DNA of 64,000 bases from Salegentibacter sp. R32. Lineage in GTDB: Bacteria > Bacteroidota > Bacteroidia > Flavobacteriales > Flavobacteriaceae. The notes below the pieces were generated by a model. It saw only the letters and a program-made list of their open reading frames with translations. It did no database searches and was not told the DNA's origin. Shown piece after piece: positions 33,516 to 41,667 of the stretch. Both the position numbers and the translations under genes were made by a program. Location: contig NZ_RXOM01000065.1 in the NCBI RefSeq assembly GCF_008692195.1, forward strand, positions 1 through 64,000, written 5' to 3'. Position 1 is the stretch's first letter. Each line of letters begins with the position of its first letter.

Positions 33516-35399
33516 TTATTTAATCATTTCGAAACTTCTTTTTACGAAATTTGTTAATTCTTCACCTTTTAAAAGGTTCTGAGAAAGACGCGCTAAGTCT
33601 AACGATTGTTTGATAATTCGCTCTTGTTCGGCTTCTTCTTTGCCAACTAAGCTTGAAATTAACTCGTTGTTGGTGTTGACCACTAAGTTGTACATTTCCG
33701 GCATATTGCCCATTCCAAACATTCCACCGCCACCGGTTTGTTGCATCTCTTTCATACGACGCATAAACTCGGGTTGCGTGATAATTAGTGGAGCCGCATT
33801 ACTATCCATTGCTTCTAATTGTACAGTGTACTTTTCTTTAGGAACAACTTTTTCAAAATCGGCTTTTAGTTTTTCCTGCTCTTCTTCAGAAAGTTTAGAA
33901 GTTTTGTCTTCATCTTTCTTGATTAAATTATCAACGTGGTCGCTATCTACACGAACAAAGGAGATATTTTCTTTAGAAGTTTCCAGTTTCTGAATTAAAT
34001 GCGGAACAATTGGCGTATCTAATAACAATACTTGATAGCCTTTATCTTTTGCTGCCGAAATATAACTGTGTTGCTCATCTTTGTTAGAAGCATAAAGTAT
34101 CACCATTTTCCCATCTTTATCAGTTTGGTTTTCTTTAATTTTTTCTTCTAACTCTTCGTAAGTAAAATATTCTCCATCTACGCTTGGGTAAAGTGTAAAT
34201 TTCTGAGCTTTCTCAAAGAATTTATCTTCGGTTAGCATTCCGTATTCAATCACCACTTTAATATCATCCCATTTCTTTTCGAAATCTTCCCGGTTGTTGT
34301 TGAATAACGATTTTAATTTATCGGCAACTTTTCGTGTAATGTAGCTTGAAATTTTCTTTACCGCTCCATCAGCTTGCAAGTAAGAACGAGAAACGTTTAA
34401 CGGAATATCCGGCGAGTCGATAACCCCTTTCAACATCGTTAAAAATTCAGGAACAATACCTTCCACATTATCGGTTACGAAAACCTGGTTTTGATACAAC
34501 TGAATTTTATCGCGTTGCATCGTCATATCGTTGCTCAACTTCGGGAAGTATAAAATTCCGGTTAAGTTAAACGGATAATCTACATTTAAGTGAATGTGGA
34601 ACAATGGCTCCTCAAACTGCATCGGGTATAATTCACGATAGAAGTTCTTATAATCTTCCTCTTCTAAATCGGTAGGTTGCTTGGTCCAAGCCGGTTCCGG
34701 GTTGTTAATAATGTTATCAACCGTAACTTTTTTAGGTTCTTCATCTTCCGGTGCATCTTCAGCCTTCGGAAGTTCTTTTTCCTTTGTACCAAACTTAATG
34801 GGTACCGGCATAAATTTGTTGTACTTGGTCAGCAGTTCAGAAATTCTGTTTTCCTCTAAAAATTCCGTTTCATCCTCATTTAAATGAAGAATAATTTCGG
34901 TACCTCTTTCTGTTTTATCAGCATCCTCTAATGTGAAATCTGTTGTTCCTTCACAAATCCAATGCGCTGCCGGTTCGTCTTTATAAGATTTGGTAACGAT
35001 TTCAACCTTGTTAGCTACCATAAAAGCCGAATAGAATCCAAGTCCAAAATGACCGATAATTCCGCTATCTTTTGCAGAATCTTTATATTTTTCTAAAAAC
35101 TCTTCCGCCCCGGAAAAAGCTACTTCATTAATATATTTTTCTACCTCTTCTTTCGTCATCCCAATTCCTTGGTCGATGATGTGAAGCGTTTTATTGTCTT
35201 TATTAGCTTTCACCTCAATTACTGGGTTGCCATATTCAACCGTAGCTTCGCCAATACTGGTCAGGTGTTTTAGTTTTAAAGTTGCATCGGTAGCGTTAGA
35301 AATTAACTCTCGTAAGAAAATTTCGTGGTCGCTGTAAAGGAATTTCTTAATCAGCGGAAATATATTTTCTACCGAAACATTAATCTTTCCTGTTGCCAT
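33516..35399 (-). CDS. htpG: Molecular chaperone HtpG (Hsp90)
   Basis: This ATP-driven chaperone helps fold or remodel client proteins in the cytoplasm. The ATPase domain carries LRELISNATDATLKL (Asn for magnesium), HIIDQGIGMT and GIIGHFGLGFYSAFMV, the ATP lid. The middle domain (about residues 250-460) contains the catalytic Arg in NVSRSYLQAD, and the C-terminal domain dimerises. The length of 627 suits bacterial HtpG. I chose the ATG before ATGKINVSVENIFPL at 35399; a longer frame 57 bases upstream adds a non-homologous tail. Upstream, TGACA repeats resemble a stress-related site. Confidence 0.95.
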   Translation of the reverse strand: MATGKINVSVENIFPLIKKFLYSDHEIFLRELISNATDATLKLKHLTSIGEATVEYGNPVIEVKANKDNKTLHIIDQGIGMTKEEVEKYINEVAFSGAEEFLEKYKDSAKDSGIIGHFGLGFYSAFMVANKVEIVTKSYKDEPAAHWICEGTTDFTLEDADKTERGTEIILHLNEDETEFLEENRISELLTKYNKFMPVPIKFGTKEKELPKAEDAPEDEEPKKVTVDNIINNPEPAWTKQPTDLEEEDYKNFYRELYPMQFEEPLFHIHLNVDYPFNLTGILYFPKLSNDMTMQRDKIQLYQNQVFVTDNVEGIVPEFLTMLKGVIDSPDIPLNVSRSYLQADGAVKKISSYITRKVADKLKSLFNNNREDFEKKWDDIKVVIEYGMLTEDKFFEKAQKFTLYPSVDGEYFTYEELEEKIKENQTDKDGKMVILYASNKDEQHSYISAAKDKGYQVLLLDTPIVPHLIQKLETSKENISFVRVDSDHVDNLIKKDEDKTSKLSEEEQEKLKADFEKVVPKEKYTVQLEAMDSNAAPLIITQPEFMRRMKEMQQTGGGGMFGMGNMPEMYNLVVNTNNELISSLVGKEEAEQERIIKQSLDLARLSQNLLKGEELTNFVKRSFEMIK

Positions 35400-35540
35400 A
35401 TCTCTTGTAAATTTTTTAAAAGTTATTGGCTTTGGAAAGGTCAAAAAAAATACCATTACTAAGAAAATGACAAACTGACAGCGAATAAGATAGATTTGTC
35501 ATTTGATATAAACGTCATACCGATTTTGCAAGAAATCTCA

Positions 35541-35612
35541 AACGTTCCTTCCCTTCAAAGGGAAGGTGGCTTATGAAGCGATAGCGAAATAAGTCGGAAG
35601 GGTGTTTTTCTT
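35541..35612. repeat. Compound intergenic repeat A
   Basis: The first hairpin is CCTTCCCTT with AAGGGAAGG (35547-35566); a second is CTTAT with ATAAG (35570-35593) around AAGCGATAGCGA, and GGAAGGGTG follows. Similar elements with a GGTGGCTTATGAAGCGATAG core occur between genes of many flavobacteria, from memory. No reading frame or transposase is attached. Confidence 0.65.
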
Positions 35613-35659
35613 CAAGATTGGATTATAAAAACGCCTAATTCATTTTACGATGATTAACT

Positions 35660-35780
35660 CCAAGTCCGTCAGTTCGAGTGAAAATCTGATAAGATTTTTG
35701 TATCGAGAACAGGACTTGGAATTAAACTTCGGTTCTCGATACAATTTTGCTTCGTTTCACTTAAAAAAATCGAACTGACG
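35660..35780. repeat. Nested palindromic repeat B
   Basis: Outer arms CGTCAGTTCGA (35667-35677) and TCGAACTGACG (35770-35780) are perfectly complementary. Inner arms TTGTATCGAGAAC (35698-35710) and GTTCTCGATACAA (35732-35744) form a 13-base stem. A third pair, CCAAGTCC (35660-35667) with GGACTTGG (35712-35719), offers an alternative fold. Elements of this kind are common between flavobacterial genes. Together with repeat A it fills most of the 538-base gap between htpG and the TetR gene. Confidence 0.75.
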
Positions 35781-35937
35781 AATTTTTAGTTATGAGTTAG
35801 AAATAGTTTCAATTCAAAAATATCAATGAGGTACAAAAATTGTGTTGAATTGAATACGAATTATTTAACAAACATTTTGTTTAAGTTTTTAATAAATAAA
35901 TTAAACAAAGTTGTAAATTTGAAGAAAGAATTGAATT

Positions 35938-36618
35938 ATGGCGACAACGAAGAAAACATCCACTACCAAAAAATCTACTGTAAAATTGACGAAAGAGCGG
36001 GTAATTACGCTTTATATGGAATACGTTTTAGAAAATGAAACCACTCCAAAAACCGTCTATAAATTCTGTAAAGAAAACAAAATGACCGAAGAGCAGTTTT
36101 ATCAGTTTTTCGGAAGTTTTGAAGGCTTGCAACAAGAAATTTGGAATACCTTCTACGAGAAAAGCATCGATTTGATGAACAAATCTCCCGAAGTAGAACA
36201 ATTTGAAAGTCGGGAAAAACTACTCACGTTTTACTTCACCTTTTTTGAAATGCTTACCGCCAACAGAAGTTACGTGTTGTTTACGCTGAAAGAACATCGT
36301 GAACCCTTGAAAAATTTAACTCAGTTAAAAGGTTTGCGTAAGAAAGTAGTCAGTTTTGCTAAAGGTTTAATTGAAGAAGATAACAAAGACAAAAATGTAA
36401 AACTGTTGCAACGTAACGAACGCATTTTTTCAGAAGCGGCTTGGTTGCAAACCTTATTTCTGCTGAAATTCTGGATGGACGATAACTCTCCGCAATTTGA
36501 AAAGACCGATGTGGCGATTGAAAAGTCGGTCAATACCGTTTTTGATGTATTTGATAATACACCTTTAGAGCGTGTGCTCGATTTCGGGAAGTTTTTGTTT
36601 AAAGAAAAGATGGCCTAA
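35938..36618 (+). CDS. TetR-like transcriptional regulator
   Basis: This is a TetR/AcrR-type regulator. A basic N-terminal tail (residues 1-18, Lys- and Thr-rich) leads to the helix-turn-helix (TPKTVYKFCKENKMTEEQFYQFFGSFEG, quoted in part) at about residues 35-65, and then an all-helical ligand or dimerisation domain with an extended tail ending FGKFLFKEKMA. No effector is known. The stop overlaps the start of the ABC1 kinase by one base (TAATG), so the two are translationally coupled, and the regulator may control or respond to the kinase's pathway. I recall such pairs from flavobacteria. Confidence 0.82.
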   Translation: MATTKKTSTTKKSTVKLTKERVITLYMEYVLENETTPKTVYKFCKENKMTEEQFYQFFGSFEGLQQEIWNTFYEKSIDLMNKSPEVEQFESREKLLTFYFTFFEMLTANRSYVLFTLKEHREPLKNLTQLKGLRKKVVSFAKGLIEEDNKDKNVKLLQRNERIFSEAAWLQTLFLLKFWMDDNSPQFEKTDVAIEKSVNTVFDVFDNTPLERVLDFGKFLFKEKMA

Positions 36619-37928
36619 TGAAATCGATCGACAAAATACCTACGGGAAAAATTGGGCGGACTTCCGAGCTGGTGAAAACCGGTGTGAAAATAGGAGGGAA
36701 CTACCTGAAATATTACGGGAAGAAAGCCTTCAACAAAGAACTTACCCGTGATGAGCTGGATAAAGATAACGCCGAAGATATTTACGACGGACTCAAAAAC
36801 CTAAAAGGAAGCGCGTTAAAAGTAGCGCAAATGCTTTCCATGGAAAAGAGTTTGTTGCCTAGCGCTTATGTGGAGAAATTCAGTTTGGCACAATTTAGCG
36901 TTCCGCCACTTTCGGCACCTTTGGTTCGGAAAACTTTTAAAAATTATCAAGGCGCTTATCCCGAAGATTTATACGATAGCTTTACCCCAAATTCTGTTAA
37001 CGCAGCGAGTATTGGCCAGGTGCATCAAGCCACCAAAGATGGGAAAAAACTTGCGGTGAAAATTCAATATCCCGGCGTGGCCGATAGCATAAGTTCAGAT
37101 TTGGCAATGGTAAAACCTGTGGCGATTAAAATGTTTAACCTACAGGGAAAAGATTCTGAAAAGTACTTTAAGGAAGTAGAAGGGAAGTTGCTGGAAGAAA
37201 CCGATTATCAACTGGAAGTCGAGCAAAGTAAATTTATTTCGGAAGCTTGTGCGAAGATTGAAAATTTACGTTTTCCGAAGTATTACGAAGAGCTTTCCAG
37301 CGAGCGCATCATCACGATGGATTGGATGCAAGGCGAACATTTAAGCGATTTTGTAAAGAAAGATTTTAGCAAAGAAGAAGGCGACAAATTAGGACAAGCG
37401 CTTTGGGATTTTTATATGTTCCAGATGCACGAGTTAAAAGCCGTTCACGCCGACCCGCATCCGGGGAATTTCCTCATCGATGAAGACCGAAATTTAATTG
37501 CCATCGATTTTGGTTGTATTAAAAAAGTACCCGAAGAATTTTACAAACCTTATTTTGAATTAGCCGTTCCCGAGAACATCAATAACCGAAAATTCTTTTT
37601 GGCGAAACTCTCTGAACTGGAAATTTTAAGACCCGACGATACCGAAAAGGAAATCGATTATTTCTCCAACCTATTTTACGAGATGTTGAGCCTGTTTACT
37701 AGTCCGTTTCACGGGGAAACTTTTGATTTCTCTGACGAAACTTTTTGGAGCAAGATTACTCAATTAAGCGAAAAATACAGTAAAGATACCGAACTCCGAA
37801 AAATGAACGGTAATCGCGGAAGCAAGCATTTTCTCTACATTAACCGAACCTTTTTTGGACTGTATAACCTATTACACGATTTAAAGGCTGAGGTAAAGAT
37901 TAATCATTTTAAGAAGTATATCAATTAG
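36618..37928 (+). CDS. ABC1/AarF/UbiB-family atypical kinase
   Basis: This protein belongs to the ABC1 family of unusual kinase-like proteins linked to isoprenoid quinone synthesis and lipid handling. The family's KxGQ motif is altered to KVAQ (Lys68, Val69, Ala70, Gln71). The nucleotide motifs are LAVKIQYPG (VAIK Lys), HADPHPGNF (catalytic-loop Asp) and IAIDFGCI (metal Asp). NAASIGQVH corresponds to the Ala-rich loop. The length (436) is short and there is no C-terminal membrane anchor. It is coupled by a one-base overlap to the TetR-like gene, and a terminator follows. Since this organism uses menaquinone, a quinone link is plausible but unproven. Confidence 0.85.
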   Translation: MKSIDKIPTGKIGRTSELVKTGVKIGGNYLKYYGKKAFNKELTRDELDKDNAEDIYDGLKNLKGSALKVAQMLSMEKSLLPSAYVEKFSLAQFSVPPLSAPLVRKTFKNYQGAYPEDLYDSFTPNSVNAASIGQVHQATKDGKKLAVKIQYPGVADSISSDLAMVKPVAIKMFNLQGKDSEKYFKEVEGKLLEETDYQLEVEQSKFISEACAKIENLRFPKYYEELSSERIITMDWMQGEHLSDFVKKDFSKEEGDKLGQALWDFYMFQMHELKAVHADPHPGNFLIDEDRNLIAIDFGCIKKVPEEFYKPYFELAVPENINNRKFFLAKLSELEILRPDDTEKEIDYFSNLFYEMLSLFTSPFHGETFDFSDETFWSKITQLSEKYSKDTELRKMNGNRGSKHFLYINRTFFGLYNLLHDLKAEVKINHFKKYIN

Positions 37929-37954
37929 TTTTTAAACGAAGATAATTTTTAAAG

Positions 37955-37987
37955 AAAGCTCAATTAATCACCATTGGGCTTTTTTTA
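37955..37987 (+). terminator. Terminator after the ABC1 kinase gene
   Basis: The stem AAAGCTCAAT pairs with ATTGGGCTTT (one G-T pair) and a T run follows, 27 bases past the stop codon. Confidence 0.8.
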
Positions 37988-38110
37988 TTTGATTAATAAT
38001 TTAGGTTGTTTAACTGTATATTGATTACTGAAAATTGTTTGTCTATTGAAATCTTACGAAAAACTGTTATATTTGGTTGGGTTAACTAGTTGGTTGCAAG
38101 ATAAAAAATT

Positions 38111-39343
38111 ATGTTCAAAACATTCAAATCTGAAGAAGAATTAATAATTTACATCAATAGGCCCGAAGATGATTATTCTTATTATGGTAATGGAAAATTT
38201 GATTTCGAAGATTGTACATTTGAATTTGAAGTAGATTTTCAGTTAATTCAAAAAAAGTTTAATGATCCAGTTGTTTTTAAAGATGCACGTTTTGAGAAAA
38301 AAGTATATTTTGAAAATGTAATATTTGAATCTAAAGTAACTTTCGAAAAATGCTACTTCCAGAAAAGTGTATCTTTTAAAAAAGCAACTTTTAAAGAATC
38401 AGTAGAATTCTACTATTTTTCTACAAATGTAGATTTTGAAGGTGTAAAATTTCTTTCAACAACAACATTTCCAAAATATTATCCAAATAGTATAAATTTA
38501 TCGCATTGTAGATTTGAAGAAACACTTGATCTCTCAAGTAGTAGATTTGAAAAAGAATTAAATTTAAACGATTCTGTTTTTATTAAAAATGTTAGCTTCC
38601 AAAGTTCTATATTCAATAAAAAAGTAAATGCTTGGAACACTATTTACAAAAAAAATTTAAGTTTTAGATGGGCGAATTTTAGAGAAAAAATCAATTTAAC
38701 TGATTCGTATGTTAAAAAAGGAAAGACAGATTTTTTTGGAACCAATTTCGAAAATAATGCATACTTCTATAATACGGAATTTAAAATAATAGATTTAAAA
38801 AATAGTGTAATTGAAGAAGGTGTTTACTTTTTAGGTTCTACAATACAAAAATGTAATCGAGAAACAAACAGAATTATAAAAAACCAATTTGCTAAGCAAA
38901 ATAACAGAATAGAATCCTTAAAGTTTCATCATAGAGAAATGTCATCCTACTTTCAAGAACTTCTTTACGAATCTTTTCTAAATTTAAAAAACTTCAAACT
39001 TTGGAAATTATTGAAAAACTTTGGAGATTTAATAATATTAAGTCTAAATTTTTTATCAAATGGTTTTGGTCTTTGGTGGTTTGCGGGCATAATATTTCTA
39101 TTTACGACAACATCAGTCATATATGATTATTACTTGGTAAGTATAAATTTAAAAATCCCTTATGACCAATTAGAATATTGGAAATATTATGTACAATTTA
39201 TTGTTCCAACTCATAAATTTGATTTCATAGATGGAGTAATTTTGACTGATAAATCATATATAATTGATTATTTTGGTAGAGTTATTTCTGCATTTGGAAT
39301 ATATCAGACTGTTCAAGCTTTTAGAAAGTTTGGAAAAATATAA
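38111..39343 (+). CDS. Pentapeptide-repeat membrane protein
   Basis: The first about 245 residues are tandem repeats with a period near 11 and the pattern xFxxxVxFxxAx, as in FEKKVYFENVI, FESKVTFEKCY and FQKSVSFKKAT. This is the pentapeptide_3 type, which folds as a right-handed quadrilateral beta helix. The C-terminal third is hydrophobic, with two to three membrane spans (about residues 308-345 and 385-400) and a closing FGRVISAFGIYQTVQAFRKFGKI-like tail (residues about 388-410) seen in channel-associated pentapeptide proteins. A membrane sensor or ion-channel role is inference. The gene is AT-rich and opens the accessory island. Confidence 0.75.
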   Translation: MFKTFKSEEELIIYINRPEDDYSYYGNGKFDFEDCTFEFEVDFQLIQKKFNDPVVFKDARFEKKVYFENVIFESKVTFEKCYFQKSVSFKKATFKESVEFYYFSTNVDFEGVKFLSTTTFPKYYPNSINLSHCRFEETLDLSSSRFEKELNLNDSVFIKNVSFQSSIFNKKVNAWNTIYKKNLSFRWANFREKINLTDSYVKKGKTDFFGTNFENNAYFYNTEFKIIDLKNSVIEEGVYFLGSTIQKCNRETNRIIKNQFAKQNNRIESLKFHHREMSSYFQELLYESFLNLKNFKLWKLLKNFGDLIILSLNFLSNGFGLWWFAGIIFLFTTTSVIYDYYLVSINLKIPYDQLEYWKYYVQFIVPTHKFDFIDGVILTDKSYIIDYFGRVISAFGIYQTVQAFRKFGKI

Positions 39344-39430
39344 CAAACACTGACAACTTATATCAGAAATTGTAATGTGATTATTTGTTGATTACTCAAC
39401 AGCTCAAATTAAAAATTTTAAATATTAAAA

Positions 39431-39787
39431 ATGGAGAATAATAAAATAGCTAAATTTCAAAAAATAACAGAAAGATTTCAAAAAATTAGTAAAAAATTAT
39501 TTGAGGAATGGAAATTAAAATATCCATCTCATCATAGATTGGAAAGCTCAGCGTCAGAAATAATGCAATTACTAAAACAAACAAGAATTGACGATGAGGA
39601 ATTTGAATTTTGGAAATCATGGAAAATAAGAGAAATGGATATTTTTATAGCTGATTTGGTTGGAGAATTGTATCACGATTATGAAAAACGACTTGAACAT
39701 TATCATGGGAAATGGTCAAAGGAAAAAGGAAGAATTGATAATCTGATTTCTGAATTTCGACAAAAATTTGGCAATAAAACTAAATAA
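39431..39787 (+). CDS. Uncharacterised charged helical protein
   Basis: I do not recognise this protein. It has 118 residues, is very rich in Lys, Glu and aromatic residues, and looks all-helical, with probable coiled coil at residues 5-35 and 80-115 (FIADLVGELYHDYEKRLEHY). No signal peptide or membrane span is present. It follows the pentapeptide gene by 87 bases and precedes a small membrane protein by 12 bases, so it could be part of a short operon with the latter. AT-rich composition matches the island. No function is proposed. Confidence 0.6.
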   Translation: MENNKIAKFQKITERFQKISKKLFEEWKLKYPSHHRLESSASEIMQLLKQTRIDDEEFEFWKSWKIREMDIFIADLVGELYHDYEKRLEHYHGKWSKEKGRIDNLISEFRQKFGNKTK

Positions 39788-39799
39788 AAAAACTAATGA

Positions 39800-40108
39800 A
39801 TGAAAAGACCAATATTTTTAATAATTTCAATTGTTCTAAATTTCATTATTTATTACCATTTAACTGAAAATATTGGAATTAATGCCACTTTCGAAGAGAT
39901 TTCAATGACATTAATAGCATCTATTATAGTTATTCCTTTACTTTCATTAGTGCCAGCCATTGTTATTTATTGCTTGAAAATGTATATGCAAAAAGTATTT
40001 GTTCCTTTTAAAAATATATACTTGAATTTGTATCTAAATATATCATTGGCATTTTATGGAATTATGATATTAATTGGTATAATGACATATTTTAAAGTAA
40101 CAAACTAA
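39800..40108 (+). CDS. Small membrane protein, uncharacterised
   Basis: I do not recognise this 102-residue protein. Three hydrophobic helices are visible (about residues 4-20, 33-58 and 76-98), with short polar loops. The first segment resembles a signal anchor. It follows the charged helical protein gene with a 12-base gap on the same strand and may be translated with it, which would pair a soluble helical protein with a membrane partner. It has no motif of transport, lysis or immunity that I can point to. Confidence 0.6.
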   Translation: MKRPIFLIISIVLNFIIYYHLTENIGINATFEEISMTLIASIIVIPLLSLVPAIVIYCLKMYMQKVFVPFKNIYLNLYLNISLAFYGIMILIGIMTYFKVTN

Positions 40109-40255
40109 AACGGGTTACGAAAACTTAGTTAGCAATTGCAGTTGTATTTTGTAAGCACAACCGCGTAAGCATAAAAGTTGGTAATTTTAGCTATCTTAGT
40201 TTTCCAAATTTCAAAAAATAAAATATATAGTACTGTTGTCAGAAATTAAAAAATA

Positions 40256-41059
40256 TTGGAAGATAAAATAAAAAAATGGATTAATAAAAATGGGTATCCA
40301 TTAGAATTAAAAGTAGCTAAAACTTTTGCTAAAGCAGGATTTAATGTTGCTCAATCAATTTCTTTTGAAGATCCAGTATCTGGTAAATCAAGAGAAACTG
40401 ATATTATAGCTCACATAACAAAGTCTATTAATGACGTATGGATAAATCTTACGTTTGTTATTGAATGTAAATTATCTACAGAAAAACCTTGGGTTGGATT
40501 TTATAATAATCACAGTTCAAATTTTTCTAGTAATCACTTTCCTATTATGACTACTAGAAATGGTCATTTTCTCTTAGAAAAGATTAATAAAAACTCTAAA
40601 TTTAAATCTAACCTTTTATTTCCTAATAAAAAGAAAATGGGGTATTCTATTGTTAGGGCATTCAATGATAATGGAAAGGATATGGCCTTTTCTGCAATTC
40701 AAAGTGTATTAAGTGCTACTGAGTATTTAGTTGAGAAGTCCAATAAATCCAATAAGAAATTTTTAAATATTTATTTTCCAGTGGTAGTGATTGAAGGGAA
40801 ATTGTATAAAGCAGAAATTGATTTCGAAGATAATATTCAAGTCCAAAAAATTGAAGAAATTAAAATATCTACTGTTAAATCATTTGCAGAACAAAACTCT
40901 ACATATGTAAGTATTTGTGAATTTAAAGAATTAAATAAAATCTCAAAGAAACTTATGAATGATTGTAAATTAATCTTTGATAACTATGATCCGGAATTAA
41001 AAGAGATAACTGATAAGCATCCAATTAATTTAGTAAATATTGCAAGTATGATAGCTTAA
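40256..41059 (+). CDS. PD-(D/E)XK nuclease-like protein
   Basis: This 267-residue protein has the layout of a restriction-endonuclease-like fold near its N-terminus: a helix with Glu17, then Asp49 in RETDIIA and the ExK pair Glu70 and Lys72 in IECKLS. The rest has no recognised domain and no helicase or methylase partner is nearby. Archaeal and bacterial relatives with the same pattern include DNA-cleaving and non-cleaving forms, so activity cannot be assumed. The start codon is TTG; an in-frame stop lies 9 bases upstream and no ATG is available. It is AT-rich and isolated in the island, with 147 non-coding bases before it. Confidence 0.65.
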   Translation: MEDKIKKWINKNGYPLELKVAKTFAKAGFNVAQSISFEDPVSGKSRETDIIAHITKSINDVWINLTFVIECKLSTEKPWVGFYNNHSSNFSSNHFPIMTTRNGHFLLEKINKNSKFKSNLLFPNKKKMGYSIVRAFNDNGKDMAFSAIQSVLSATEYLVEKSNKSNKKFLNIYFPVVVIEGKLYKAEIDFEDNIQVQKIEEIKISTVKSFAEQNSTYVSICEFKELNKISKKLMNDCKLIFDNYDPELKEITDKHPINLVNIASMIA

Positions 41060-41193
41060 ATATTATAACCAGTAAAGTATAATTCAGGTATCTACAAACA
41101 AGAATCCAAGCATAAAACCACCAATCCTATATATTGTACTTTTCCTAACTTCGTCACAGAAGTTTATTCTCAACCAAAAGATAAATATTACTC

Positions 41194-41568
41194 ATGAAAA
41201 ACTATATAGACGGTTATGTACTTCCCATCCCTCGCATTTATATAGACGAATACAAAAAGGTAGCAGAAAAAGTTGCTGAAATCTGGAAAGAATACGGTGC
41301 TATTGCTTACTTCGAATTTGTGGGGGATGAGTTGTCTTTGGAAGGCACAAAATCTTTCACAGAAGCTGTAGAAGCAAAAGAAGACGAAGAAATTGTATTC
41401 GGTTGGGTGGTTTTTCCTTCAAAAGAAGTCCGGGATTCCGCCAACAAAAAAGTACCCCAAGACCCAAGGATGGCAGCATTAGTCGAACCCTTAACCAACG
41501 CAGAAAAATTGATTTTTGACGCCAGTAGGATGGTCTATGGAGGATTTAAACCGCTGGTTGAAAAATAG
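41194..41568 (+). CDS. DUF1428 family protein
   Basis: This small cytoplasmic protein (124 residues) belongs to DUF1428, related to E. coli YbaA, and folds as a ferredoxin-like dimer. The N-terminus YIDGYVLPIPRIYIDEYKKVA and the core EEIVFGWVVFPSKEVRD are distinctive, as is the end FDASRMVYGGFKPLVE. No function has been established. It is less AT-rich than its neighbours, which suggests it is not part of the same transferred segment. Confidence 0.88.
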   Translation: MKNYIDGYVLPIPRIYIDEYKKVAEKVAEIWKEYGAIAYFEFVGDELSLEGTKSFTEAVEAKEDEEIVFGWVVFPSKEVRDSANKKVPQDPRMAALVEPLTNAEKLIFDASRMVYGGFKPLVEK

Positions 41569-41667
41569 GGGAGAAATAGGCTGGGAAATTTGATGTTGTG
41601 AAAATTCCAACTTTATATTTCCCAAAATGGATGTATCTTTGATAGTGTCATTTGATACTATCATAAA

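Noticed and set aside
33610-33993. A 127-codon frame antisense to htpG
   Set aside because: It mirrors the coding sequence of htpG, and its Ser/Ile-rich product is typical of antisense shadows.
35826-36038. A 70-codon frame overlapping the TetR-like gene
   Set aside because: It overlaps the well-supported TetR-like gene in another frame and has no family features.
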